Notes: generated by a model from the sequence alone, not told the origin. Positions 40,572 through 53,075 are shown, counted from the stretch's first letter. The stretch: 64,000 bases of DNA from Chaunax sp. Z400 (GCA_037577475.1 CM075184.1:28701594-28765593); one strand, 5' to 3'. A program made the numbers and translations.

Positions 40572-41537
40572 TTAAGCAGTCCTCTTTTTCCTCTGGAATA
40601 AGCGCCTCCAGAAGCTCTTCTTCTTCTTTGTTAGGAGCCCCTAAAAAGAAAAAGACAGCATGTTTAATTTCACATCCAAACGTCTCGCTGTTGGTTCAAG
40701 CGGCTCACTTATTATCATTTCTTGCTCTATAATAAAAAATATGAGCTGAGGGATCTCACCTGTGGCTGCATATTCCTGTCCTGGTTGCACTGATGCTCAG
40801 ACTGCTTAATGTTCTCTGCGATCACCTTCTGTAAGCTCGCCTCCTTCTCGGAGATGAGCTTGTCCTTGTCCAGCACGTCCTGACCGAAGTTCTCTGCCTG
40901 CTCAGCTAGTTCCCTCCTGAATGTCTCTGCTTTCTCAGAGAGTTCAAGCTGGTGACGCTCCTCCTTCTCAGCCAGCTGCTTGCTGAGTTGCTCCTCCATG
41001 GCGTCACCTCGTTGCTTGCTCTCTTGCAGAGTTTTCTGTGTGACACAAAGTTAGACATTATAGTTAGTTTAGTAGAAACCAACCTTCATGTTCAAACTGC
41101 ACCTATGATCTGAAGTCTTCTGACATAAGTTAGCAAGTAAAGTATGAGCTGAGGCCTATTACCTGTAACTGGGTGTTTTCCTTCATAAGCACCATCGAGG
41201 GCTGAGAGTTTGCCTTCTTCTTCAGAAGGTCTTGCACCTCTCTCTGCCCCACCTCGAGCTGACATGCCCTCTTCTCCCAAACTTCTCTCACGTTCTGTCC
41301 TCTGGAGAGCTCTTTCTTCAGCTGCTCATTTCCCTTTATGTAATCAAAAAGGTCGAACTGAAGTTTCTCGATCTCCTCGTCTCTCTTATTGATGTCCGCC
41401 TCTTTCTTCATCATGTCACTCTTTGCCTTTTCACAGTCGTGTTGGAGCTGCTGGTTGGTGGCTGTGGCTGCTCCATAGTTTGTCTCCAAGGCAAAGATTA
41501 TTTGGTGAAGATATGCGACATAATCTTCTCCCTGCAT
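40572..41537 (-). CDS. Unrecognised coiled-coil protein, 3 coding exons
   Basis: I do not recognise this gene. Minus-strand exons 41537-41163, 41035-40760 and 40640-40572 have consensus splice sites (CAG|GTAATA, CACAG|AAAACT, CAG|GTGAGA, TTTTAG|GGG), are all phase 0, and give 239 aa. The start MQGEDYVAYLHQIIFALETN is followed by long heptad-like, charge-rich stretches (residues about 25-120 and 126-205), so an extended coiled coil is likely. The last exon encodes a strongly basic tail, KKKKSFWRRLFQRKKRTA, which might bind membrane or nucleic acid (inference). An acceptor-like CTTTAG directly precedes the ATG, so at least one upstream 5'UTR exon probably exists. The gene runs divergently from the receptor beta subunit, with start codons 1.56 kb apart. 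No signal peptide or membrane segment is seen. Confidence 0.72.
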
Positions 41538-42004
41538 CTAAAGTAAGAAATCACGTTATTGCAAAGCAGATATGAAGAGAAATGCACTAAACATGAGCCC
41601 AGCCTCTGAACCACATGAGGACAGTCCACCATATCATCAGACAATGATAGAAGCATCATAAAACAGAAATTCCAAAAATCATACAAAAGCACATTTTTCC
41701 CAAAAGATTACTGTAGTATAATAACGACAGAAATAAATACAGGAATGAACTGCTAAGTAATATTGACCTGTCATCATTTGGGGCCCTTATTGGGAGTGGG
41801 AAGAGCCGCACACACAAAAAAAAAAGCATGTTACGTTCAGGTTTCCCCTAGACAGGGACGTAACAAGAGGCACTCAGAAGAGCCCAGACCTCCACTGAGT
41901 GAACTTACGAATCACACAAATATAATATATCACATATATAAATTATGTATGCTAACGGTTAGCAGCTAGCTGCAGTGCAACACCTGACGTCCCCCATTAT
42001 CTCA

Positions 42005-42345
42005 ATTGTGGTCCTGCAGTTAAGCAACATTCTCTGTGGTAGCTGGGCCTGTTTCAGCTTCCTTTTTACCAGGTGTGTGGTGTTTTGTCACATAGACTCC
42101 CAGGGTCTTAAGACCGTGCACAGTTTCCACTGCTCCTCCATGTGTAATGAGGGGGAGGTGGACTGTCTCCCTTAATCTCCCAAAGTCTATGATCACATCC
42201 TTGGTTTTTGAGGGGTTAAGGACCAGGTTGTTGTCCATTTATCTTTCAGAGAGGTTCCACCTCAAGCTTGTATATGACCTTCTGGTCGTTGTCAGAAATC
42301 AGCCCAACTATCGTGGTGTCATCTGCCATTTTATTTGTATTTATG
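42005..42345 (-). pseudogene. Second LINE reverse transcriptase fragment
   Basis: The minus strand reads MADDTTIVGLISDNDQ, which corresponds to the catalytic F/YADD block of fish non-LTR reverse transcriptases. It is followed after a stop by DNNLVLNPSKTKDVIIDFGR and then VETVHGLKTLGVYVTKHH. The Asp pair survives but stops break the frame and only a few hundred bases remain. The fragment lies just upstream of the coiled-coil gene, possibly in its 5' intron. Confidence 0.85.
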
Positions 42346-42759
42346 TAATGCATGTGTTGACACGCACACAAATACATTCCAAGATATGGAGATAAATATA
42401 GATAAATATAAATATATCCATGACACATTCAATGATCAAGTCATGAAACTGCTGAATAAGAGAGACAGCTGTTTTTTTAAAAATCCAATTAAGCCACTGC
42501 ATATACCATAGCTAATTTATTAAGAGGTCAGAGAAGGGTGATTCTAACGGCATTGACTGGATAGTATAGGCTACTTCCCTATTAATCAGGCGTGTCCTCA
42601 CAAAACCCACCAGGAAAACTCTGGAAATGAATATCCATCCCTTCTCCTTTTTTGTTAATTCAATAAACAGTACACAGGATGTATGGTTCCACATACAGCA
42701 AAAGTAACCTACCATCTAAGAAAGCTACTGAACTGGTGGTAACTTGCAGCAGCTGATCC

Positions 42760-43093
42760 CAGACCGGACAGGGGGGACTTGTTGGCTACGGAGAGAGCAG
42801 CGCGCTACGACGAGCTGCTGCGGAGCTGCTGCGGAGCGCAAAAAAAAACAAACGTTTGCCCAGAGAAGACGCAGTTTATTTTGACGGGTTGTTTTAAAAA
42901 ATCACCCTACGATGAGTTAACAGATAGGCTATTTAATGTTGGGTGAATAATCTCTTTCTGAGGGAATCGCCACAGTGGTGGTTAAGTGTCCAAACCGCCA
43001 GCGCGCAGAGTTCGGCATGACCGAGAGGAAGCGCGCTGAACGCTGCAGCTGCGAGGCTTCATTACTGACCGCGGATCAGATGGTGCCGAAAAC
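42760..43093 (+). promoter_or_regulatory. Putative promoter and 5'UTR of the nicotinic beta subunit gene
   Basis: Locally CG-rich sequence (AGCAGCGCGCTACGACG and a repeated GCTGCTGCGGA near 42814-42837; GCGCGC near 42999 and 43033) directly upstream of the beta subunit start. No TATA box is clear. It could also serve the divergent coiled-coil gene. Assignment is by position and composition only. Confidence 0.45.
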
Positions 43094-46000
43094 ATGACTC
43101 GGGTTCTTTGCATCCTCGCTTTCTGCTTCTCTTTAATCCACCGTAAGTGTGTCTTCCTTTACATTCTGTGACTTAGCCAGCATCTGCTTCTGTGTCAGCT
43201 CCAGATTTGTTTGGGTGAAAGCGCTTCTGTGCAGAGAAGTTCTTTCTTTTTACTGTCCCAAAGTCGAATCTTTCAATTTGGAGCGCAGATAAGTTTTCTG
43301 TGCAGTTTTTTGCTTAAACAAACGTAGCCCCACGTTTCTTGAATGCATTTGAATGACTAAAAATTATTTTAACATTTATAGTAAAATGTGATATTAAGTA
43401 AAAATACATGCATGAATTGCAACCTTTTTTTCCCCAACAGCCAAGATATGATAAAACTGTATTTCAACACTGTCAATAAAGTGAGCCCTGCAATCAAAGG
43501 TGGGCTGAAGTCACCAAAACAACAATTAGCACTTAAATGAAGGTTTGAGATATATAGTGTTGAGTCACAACCAATAGAAATACAGTATATGCTACTGAGA
43601 AGTGTTTACAATATTAGGACCAACTCCCTAAACCTATCAAATTTCTTTCATAATTTTCTGGAAACCTTCGGGCTTTCCATCTTCCTGTTGACTTTTTCGT
43701 CATCACTATTTCACATCACTTGTTGAGATGGAAGTGATTCAGAGTTCATACAGGATCAGTCTTAAGCAAAGTACCTGCGACTTTATGTGTAACTTTTTAG
43801 TTTTATTCAGTCAAGCCGTTCAAGTCATGAATCCTCACGTGTTTCACAGAAACAAAGCTTCGACTACTGTTTCCCTCAGAAACACAGAATAAGATGTGAT
43901 CACGACCTGATCTTGTTAGCAATGATTATCATACTTCTAAGAGGTTGGATACAAAGCAATAGAGGAGGAAAAAAAATATTTATACTTCATAACACCTCAT
44001 GCTACATGCTTGGATCATGGTCTCTCTAAATCAATCGTGTTTATACAATAACGCTAAAGTATGACCTTATCAACTCCACAACGGCTGACTAGCATTTTAT
44101 TAACATGCCTGACCTCACTTTCAATCAGCATAAAGTCAACACAGCGTTTATGAGATGCTGTTCGTTTTATACATTAAACCTACACACATACACACACCAC
44201 CAGTGGCAGAATGGCAGTTCAATCACAAGTTTGGGGTGGTTTTCTGGTGGCCTTTGCCCCCGGGGGAGAAGTAGAGCTTGTTCGACTCTGGTCTCCAAGG
44301 GCTTTGACAACACACCATCTGTTAAAGAGTGCTGCCCCTGTTGGATGGGACCTTAGCCAAATGACAAAGGCACATGTCAGCATGTGCTGGCCCATGGCGC
44401 TCAACTGTCGGCCACGCCCTGCAAAGCTCCAGGAGTCCGCAGAGGGATAATGACACACAGTTTGATACTGAGAGGAGAGGAGTTACAAGTGTGCCATTGT
44501 TCTCACTTATACTCAGCATCATCACCTGGCTTCACAAAAGGAACGTCAGATTAAGCTCTAAGGTTCTGCAGTCATGAATATCCCTCTTGCAGAATATTGA
44601 CAACAGCAGCGATTCCTCTTCAAATGGCCCTTAACTAAGAGTCTCACCTCATTGGTGTCATTCTAATGACTAAGTCAACTCAGCTGTTTTCAGACAATGT
44701 GGGGGCATTAATAATCTTCCGCATGTAAAGAAAAGGGAAGAGGTAATGCTACAAGTATTTGTTCTGCTCCAGAGGAGAAGGGCTGATCATCAGTTTTCAA
44801 TCAGGCTCGTCTTCATCCTTGGCATGAGCATTATTTATCAGGGATGGAAGGGAGGAGGCTGAGTGTTGGTATTCAGAGCTGTTTCTCATTTGAAAGATGC
44901 ACACACTGGTTTGGCTTTAGGCTAAAGCAGAATTATTACAATGCTGTGAAAATATCTGCTGTCGTCCCAAATGTAATCATTTGGAAACAACTTTAATATT
45001 ATCTTAAGAGAATTTCTATAACACAGCTTCTTTAACTGACAGACTGCTTCTCTTATGTCATACGTGCAGCTTGTGTGAAGAAATTTGACACAGATAGAGA
45101 AGAAAGAAGTAGATTTGCTAGACAAATTTGTTCAGTATCTTTTAATATTTATTGCAGAGTTTCACCACAGAGTCTGCATGGTTAGCTCCCCCATTGAGCT
45201 TTTGTAATGTTCACACAGATTGGTGAATGGCGATAAAGGCTCAACAGTTCCAGCTTGAACAGGTTGTGTAAAAGGGACTGTCGTGAATCAAGGAATACAT
45301 TTTCCAAGTTCTAATTCTGGGTTCTTATGTCACTTGTTAAGTTTTCATTTAATATATACTAAGTATATGGGAAAAAAAGCAACTCAAAACGTGCAAGTCT
45401 TCACCAAAATGTGTCATTACACTTGGTGACATCTGCTAGTCTGCAGTCTTTTTTTTTTTTTAAACACACCGGACCATTAGCTATCATTCTGTAGTAGCTT
45501 GCAGACTAATATCATAGACCAGAGGAGTGTGTTACGCAAAAACTCTGTTAAAATATTCAAAGATCAATTGATTAATTTCTCTCTCATCCTCCTCCAACAT
45601 CAGATTCCAACATCAGAAGACGCTGTGATCTGTAACTTACTATAATATAACTATAATGACTAAATTTGAGTTTTTAAATGATTCATTATCAACATTATGT
45701 CTGGTTATTATGTTGCTTCACTAAAATAACTTTTTCTGTATATTGCACATTTAAGATGATCTGGTTTTTATATCATCATAAAGACTCCGACTCTGGTCTG
45801 AATCCCCAGAATGGCCAGAAAACCGAACAGCAGTAATGGGGATGGTTTGGAAAACACTGCAGCACCTTTTGCCAATGACATCTCAGCTCATGTTTTAAAT
45901 ATAGCTCCATCCTCAAATTGAAAAATTATTCAGTTTTGAGATCTGAATATAATGGTTTCCACAAACAAATCAGCGGTCAGGAAAGACGATTATGCAAATA

Positions 46001-48443
46001 AGTGGAGCCGATCAGTAATTGTCGGTCCTGATGGAGTGAAAATCAGTAAGGAAAAATATCAGCATGCTAAATAAAACAATTGGTGCAGAATAATGGTCCA
46101 AACCATATCTCAGCCTCTCTCCATGCACCACGACGTCTCGTGTTCTGGAGGTTTTGTCATGATGCTGATATTTCGGATATGTGTACAACACCTCTGCGTA
46201 AAAATAATCACTGAATTAAACTGTCACCAGGCAGCAGATGTGCTGAGTCAGAGGAACGTCTCATGAACCAGTTGCTGGGAAAGAATCGCTACAATCCGCT
46301 CATCCGCCCGGCCGTCAACAGGACAGAGAGAGTCACGGTGAAGCTGCAGGTGTCTCTGGCTCAGCTCATCAGTGTGGTAAGGCAAAACATATGTCTCCCC
46401 ACCATAAAGATGGATGTGTATTTAGGCTATATGAGTGTCTGTGTGTATGAAGGATAGAATATGTGCTGTGGAGACAAAGAGGGAGACAGAGCGAGAGTCA
46501 CAAAGCTTTGAAAAAGCAGTTGATTCCAAACCAGCCTGTGCGGAGAGGTGGTCGTAGCTCTGGAGGGATGGATGAAGCAGAGGATCGGTCTGGTCAGCTG
46601 TGATCTCTGCCTCTGTCACATCCAGATTGAAACTTCAGCACATTGGATTAAAAAAGGGGCCATAAACCTGTTTCAGCCACAGTGATTGAGGCTCTCCTCT
46701 GATTTACTGTGGAGGTTTCCTCCCAGCTGCAGACCGAGGCAGCGAGGCTAATTCACAGCCCCAGTTTATGAGCTTTCATTGTACACTTTGGAGTAATTGG
46801 CATTTGGTATCACTTTATTGTCACCGTTTGTCACGGCAGTGTGATGACAGTCAACAAATATGCTAACAAGCAATTTGAGAAGGATTTAAATGTAGGTGTT
46901 CTGACCTCAGTTCAAGCTAAATTCCAGAGAGGGGATGAATGAAGTAATAAAGATGGTTTATCAGAGGTTATTTAATGTCCTCAAGTCTTGATAACTTTTG
47001 CTTATATGCTGACGCCGTCCAATCCAGGTGGTATTTCAATGCATTACTTTCATTACTTTTAGATCTCCATAAGCTACTCATTATTTCAGCTGTTTATCTG
47101 TTGATTTTTGTATCCATTTTTAACCATTTTATCGGTTACTTTTAGCTACAGAATCCATTTATCAGATACCTTTTAGTAATTTTTTTTAAATTTGCTTCTG
47201 CTTGCTTATGTTTTTGTTTTCATAAACATTTTAAATTGCAATGGTTTTATGTCCGACTCAGGCTGATGGTAGTTACAGTCAGCTTATTGATGCCTCACAC
47301 AAATATGTTGGTATATTCCTTTTTATCCAGTCATAAATTTCATATTTTTTTCACATGTACTATTCCCACAATCCAAGGCTTAAATCAACATTCAGGCTCA
47401 GCTCATCAGTGTTCAGGGTCGAGTAATTCATAACCGCTTTATTATTCTTTCAGAGTCAGAGTTACAACTGTGTCTGTGTTTGAAAACTGCTCTCAAAGTA
47501 ATTTCCACCTCACTTGTGCATTTCCAGAATGAAAGAGAACAGATTATGACGACAAATGTGTGGCTCACTCAGGTAAGTGCTGTGATTAAGCTCAGAGTCG
47601 ATATCTCAGTCGTGTCATGTCTTGTTAAATGTCCTGTCCTCTGAACTTGAATGAAACCATATCAATTCTTCTTCTTCACTCGCAACAAAATGCTTCTGTA
47701 ATTGTGCTCCAAACATATTCCACTGATAATGAATTATGCATGTAATTAGAAATGAGCTGGTCTTGAGAAAGTGTGTGGAAGTCTCTCTCTGTCCCTCCAG
47801 CACTGGGTGGATTACAGGTTATCGTGGGACCCTGCAAAGTTCGAAGGCATCGACAAGCTGCGTATTCCCTCCAGACACATCTGGCTCCCCGATATTGTCC
47901 TGTACAACAAGTAAGCATCATTGAAATGTCATCGTGTTTCTTTACGAAGAGATTTTAAATGTGTGCAACGATCGGCAGTAGCGACAATGGTGCCACTTTT
48001 TTAAAATGAAGTGTCTTCTCAGTAGCTTAGCTCTTTTATTGAGCGGTGGCATCATTCATGCTATATTTTTCCCTACTATTTCTCAAGCTCAAGCCCAGAG
48101 CTTTCTGCTGCAGTCTGAAATAAAACTGCTAAAGACTAGTGACATCAGTGACATCATCGTCATACACAGATCTGTACGACAAGGCAATGGAGGCACTTCC
48201 GTATGATGGTGACATCATGTACCCATCCTTGGGCCGATGCCTACCATGTTTCTGCTGCATAGGAATACAGACAAGCAAGCGTGAAAGGAAATATGTCAGA
48301 GGATGAGAGCAGAGAGGAATCGATTAAATGGAAGTCAGCATCTTTGTTCTTTCGCTGATGTGGTTTGAGTTTTTGAATTTAGAGTTTATTTATGGATTAT
48401 CCTGGAAGTGCCAAACTACATTGACTAAATTGACACTTTATGA

Positions 48444-48475
<32 letters not shown>

Positions 48476-48510
48476 ACACCTGTAATTGTCAGGACCCTCA
48501 CCACACACAA

Positions 48511-48600
<90 letters not shown>

Positions 48601-51600
48601 CTTTTTTGTTGCGTGGAGCAGTTTTTTGGCTGTGAGAGCAGAGAGCACAGCATATTGTTTAACAATAAAACTTTTTTTTTTGCCTGCTTATGTGACTGAA
48701 TGACTGAGATACTCTTATAGGCAGACATTTGAAATGAATTAAGATGATTTCTGTTCTATTGACTATTCATATCTTTCCCAACTGATTCTCTGAAGCCTCT
48801 GCTGAATTTATTTATGATGTTATGATGCAGGCTTTAGTCTGTCCTCTATGGATTTTAGTTTTGATATTGATTCAGCTGTCCTTGAGTCTAGAAAGAAAAA
48901 CAAGCACTTTTTTAGTATGAACAGCTTTCCTCTCATCTTCACTATGATTAGTAGGGCTGTGCAAAATGACAAAAATCTCATAATTCAATCTATATAAAAA
49001 TTAATATCCAGATTATGATGTGTATCACAATATAGCACATTTTCTGCTAAATTTGATTAATATAAAATCACCACCTACTGTAGGCCTATTTCGTATTACA
49101 TTTTAAATGCTATACTTGACAGACAATAGATTCTCATGTTTGATTATACTTGTCCTTCTAGTTGGTGGTAAAAAAGGTTAGTGGTGTTTGAGCATCAGTA
49201 TCAAAATGCTGACTTTCTGCATCAGCAGTATATTGGTGGTTAAAGTTGACCAAAAAACACAACTTGTGTTTTAGAATTTTTACACACATGATTCTATTGT
49301 CACAACAGCAGGTGAGCCACATGTGATGGAGGCCTACATTAACCTGGAGACATTGCATTTGTCTTACTTTGTCTTGGATGTCATTAAAGGGTTAACAACG
49401 CTAGCGTAGATTGGCTATTGTCATATCACACAGCCCTACTTTTTAAAAATTAAATTTAAAATTAAATTTGTCTCTCCATTTCATAGCGCTGATGGCACCT
49501 ATGAGGTGACAGTCTTCACCAATGTCATTGTCCTCTCCAATGGCAGCATCAACTGGCTTCCCCCAGCCATCTACAAAAGCGCCTGTAAGATCGAGGTCAA
49601 GCATTTTCCCTTCGACCAGCAGAACTGCACCCTCAAGTTCCGCTCTTGGACATATGACCACACAGAGATCGACCTGATCTTGAAGTCTGAGGTCGCTAGC
49701 ATGGATGATTTTACTCCCAGCGGCGAGTGGGATATCTTGGCGCTGCCTGGCAGGCGGACTGTCAGCCCACTGGATCCCACCTATGTGGACCTCACGTATG
49801 ACTTCATTATCAAAAGGAAGCCCCTGTTCTACACCATAAACCTCATCATTCCCTGTGTTATGATCACCTCTCTGGCTATCCTAGTCTTTTACTTACCCTC
49901 CGACTGCGGGGAGAAGATGACCCTCTGCATCTCCGTCCTCTTGGCTCTCACTGTGTTTTTACTTTTAATATCAAAGATTGTTCCCCCCACCTCACTGGAT
50001 GTTCCCTTGATTGGAAAGTACCTGATGTTCACAATGGTACTGGTGACCTTCTCCATCATCACCAGTGTGTGCGTGCTCAATGTGCACCACCGCTCTCCCA
50101 GCACTCACACCATGCCATCCTGGGTCAAGCTGATATTTCTGGTCAAACTGCCTGCCTTGCTTTTCATGAGACGCCCTCACAATAACTCTGCACGCCAGAG
50201 ACTTCGCCAGCAGCGGTGCCTACGTGCAAGGAGAGCTATTCTAGGCTTGGGTTACCCAGTTGCATCCAAAACAGGCATCACCGTGTCACCGTCTGCCCTG
50301 CTGTCTTCTGACTCTGCCTTCTCCACCCCAGGACACAAAAATGTAGCTCCTCCACTGCGCTACAATCACTCCAACAGGAAAGGTGACTTGCACTCCAATG
50401 ACTACCTTCCCTGTGGTTTGACTACCCAGGAACTCCAGCAGAGAAGCTACTCAGATTGGGCTTCTGATGTCAAGGAGGCAGTGAACGGGGTGCGCTTTGT
50501 GGCTGATCACATGATGGGAGATGATGATGACCAGAGTGTACGTATGCACGCTTACATAAAGTGTTTTATTGCATCTATGCACTGCAATAAAAGAGTTTTC
50601 CAAAATGTATTGTGCTGCTCAAGAATTTCACAACTTAGATTTAAGAATTTAAAAAAGGTGAATGTTTTGTCTGGGGAATAATAACAATATGAATAATAAT
50701 ATGAGGAAGTGCAAACTGTCAACACTCATGTTGCATTGTGGATGATTTAGGTGCCAGGAAGCAGAATGCTTGCAGTAAAAAAAGAAGATGTTGGTGAAAA
50801 GATGATCTCCCAAACCCCCAAATTAATTTATTTTTTTATGTTTCTGTTTGTGCATAGAGTAGATAAACAAATATGTGTTTATTTGTGAGTTTTAGAGGCA
50901 CTGAGAGGTGGAGTTTTAGATTTTGGCAAGCGATATATATACCTCCTGCTTACAGTCTTTTGACAAAGAGAGATGACAAAGATGCAAAACACCTAGAAGG
51001 GTCTAGGGGAATCAACTTTAAAATTCTAGCATGAGGAAAGAGGGAGAGTTTTGCCCGAAAAAAGAATGTTAGAGCTGCAAAAGTCAGGGCATCTGTTCAA
51101 GCCACTGAAGAAAAAAGAAAAGATTGTGCATTAATAAGGCCTTGTGTCCAATATACAGTAACATGCATTCCAAAAGGGCATGTGAGCCCAGCGTATCCCG
51201 GTGTAAATCTAACAACAGAAATGTGTGGACTGCACCCTTAATGTCAACAGCTGCCTCTAGCTTCAGCCAGCTTCACCGGAGTCTCAGTCTGCTTTCCCTG
51301 CAGCCTAATTTTCTTCTGAAATGGAAACAAATAAAAATATTCAATTAATTCACATAAGAATTTTTCAAAAAAAATGGAAGTTGAAATAGCAAATATGATG
51401 TTAGATTTCAACTTAGTAGATGTGGTTCTCATTTCAGTCTCCTTTTTCTTCTGTTGCAGACCCTCCCAGCCCCCTGATGAGACAATATAATTATAAAAGT
51501 CTTATGTGTTCATCTTGCAATAAGGTTAAAATTAGAAGAAGTTAAAATAACATTGTGCTGAGTTGATGTATTTTGCCAAAGATAATTATTTATTCCCAAA

Positions 51601-52544
51601 ATATTTAACATCAGGCTTGACTATCATTGCCTCTTCCATCTGTCCTGATCCCAATAAACTGGAGCAAAGGTGTCTGTATTGACGTGATAATATTTACTAT
51701 ATATTCTGTGACCTCTGAGGAGCAGGAAGGAATACCACTAACCTTAAGTACTGGCTGTGACCCACAAAATTGAAGGCAGACTGTCGGTAATCAATTGCTT
51801 TCCTCTGATAAATCAATAAACTAAGGAGGGAACCAGGGATGACAAATGATTCATTTTAAAAAACCACCAAGCAGCATTTGGAAATGGGGTGAAAGGGTTA
51901 ATACCTATTTCCGTGAAGGTCTGAGCAAAATTGAAATGGTCCTAACATGGATGCAATTTTATTTTGTTCCTATTTAACACCCTAAGAATAGGATTACCTG
52001 CTAGCCAATATTACTGGTATGAATGGATGTAACACAAGAAAAGGTACAGAACTCCCTTCTAATTCAATGAAATCGCAAATAAACGCAGTAGTATACAAGA
52101 CGTATTTACAGGATTTATGTGAGATGCATCATTTACAGTTTGTTAGGATGCAAAGAATCTAGATTCACAAACTCAGCTGCACTCTCTGCCATCTAGTGGT
52201 CACATAGAGGCATGACGGTGTCCACAGACAACACATTAAAGCCGGATCATTTGATCGTCTAACCACTCTGCCGTACTGCTGGTTTATTATGACAAATGCA
52301 GAATAATAAATGTCAGGTGTGTTGTGATAAAAACATGTGTACCGACTAATTTAAATTTGATTTTTTTGTATATTTTCAGGTAATTGAGGACTGGAAGTAT
52401 GTGGCTATGGTGGTGGATCGAATGTTCCTCTGGATCTTTGTGATAGTTTGTGTGGTGGGCACCCTGGGCTTATTTCTTCAGCCTCTCTTTCAGAATCCGG
52501 TCACTCCTAACCAAGAGCCCAGCTCAGAAACGCCACGCATATGA
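43094..52544 (+). CDS. chrnb4: Neuronal nicotinic acetylcholine receptor beta subunit (beta4-type)
   Basis: A pentameric ligand-gated cation channel subunit at neuronal membranes. Coding exons: 43094-43142, 46231-46376, 47528-47572, 47801-47910, 49487-50537, 52380-52544. They total 1566 nt and give 521 aa in the classic six-exon layout with 45- and 110-nt exons 3 and 4. MTRVLCILAFCFSLIH is a signal peptide. The Cys-loop is C150-C164 (KHFPFDQQN between). No vicinal Cys pair is present, so it is a non-alpha subunit. TM1-TM3 run through IIPCVMITSLAILVFYL, CISVLLALTVFLLLIS and YLMFTMVLVTFSIITSVCVL, and TM4 is in the last exon. GRRTVSPLDPTYVD, DHTEID and RSPSTHTMP are beta4-like, while LKSEVAS, SARQRLRQQR and GVRFVADHM are beta2-like. 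Position upstream of chrna3 favours chrnb4, but a fish-specific beta paralogue is possible. Family assignment is near certain; the exact number is less so. Confidence 0.9.
48444..48597. repeat. Compound (AC)n microsatellite in beta subunit intron 4
   Basis: (AC)13 at 48444-48469 is followed, after 43 bases, by about 42 AC units at 48513-48597. Such alternating purine-pyrimidine tracts can adopt Z-DNA and are usually length-polymorphic. Confidence 0.97.
48951..49440. mobile_element. hAT-like MITE in beta subunit intron 4
   Basis: A ~490-bp non-coding element bounded by inverted termini. It starts GTAGGGCTGTGCAAAATGAC and ends GTCATATCACACAGCCCTAC, so the outer AGTAGGGCTGTG/CACAGCCCTACT pair exactly. 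The TAGGGCTGTG terminus is typical of hAT-type miniature elements in fish. I could not see a clean 8-bp target duplication. It ends 46 bases before exon 5. Confidence 0.8.
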
Positions 52545-53069
52545 TGAGCAATGATGAATAAGATCTTTTTCGGCAATTAAACCGTTAGAATAAGCAGTTT
52601 TATATCTACAGGTCAGTAGTATTTGCTAAGCCTTTTTGGTGTTTGCCTCATTCCTGTAGTACCATATTGGTGAGGTCAAAAATCACAAATAGCAACATCA
52701 TCTGTGCCAAACCTCACCAATAAGGCACTCAGGAGGGTCAAACCAGACAACCACTCATCATGCACATCAGTGGAACAGATACGATCTTGGTCTACAGCAA
52801 AACAACGCTCTCCAGCACTCAATAGTTTGAAATTGGGTATCTGCAAAGGACCTAATATGGCATCATTGAAGGTCATTCCCCATCATGTCTGCAAAGGACA
52901 GCTGCAAAACTGGCCTGAATGCACCTTTCACTGCACTGACCTATGCTGAGCTGTTGCAGAAATATACCAAACATGACTGACTGTGATGTCAGATGTCTTT
53001 TGACTCCTTACGTATGCATAAATTATATTACCATGTCATTGAAATGTGATGTGTGATAAAAGAATGAAT

Positions 53070-53075
53070 AATAAA
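53070..53075 (+). terminator. Candidate polyadenylation signal of the beta subunit gene
   Basis: AATAAA about 525 bases after the stop codon, followed by a GT-rich stretch (ATGTGTGTCCTCTTTC). Other AATAAA hexamers occur at about 53469 and 53904, so the used site is uncertain. Confidence 0.45.

Noticed and set aside
40546..40640. Alternative acidic C-terminus for the coiled-coil gene (GAPNKEEEELL-type frame)
   Set aside because: It is out of phase with the AG acceptor at 40641-40642. The in-phase frame gives the basic tail ending at 40572.
48328..48728. Open frames encoding poly(His-Thr) or poly(Cys-Val)
   Set aside because: Simply translations of the (AC)n microsatellite in both strands.
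50538..50681. Continuation of the beta subunit exon 5 beyond 50537
   Set aside because: Intron read-through after AGT|GTACGT. The true TM4 exon (VIEDWKYVAMVVDR) starts at 52380 in phase.
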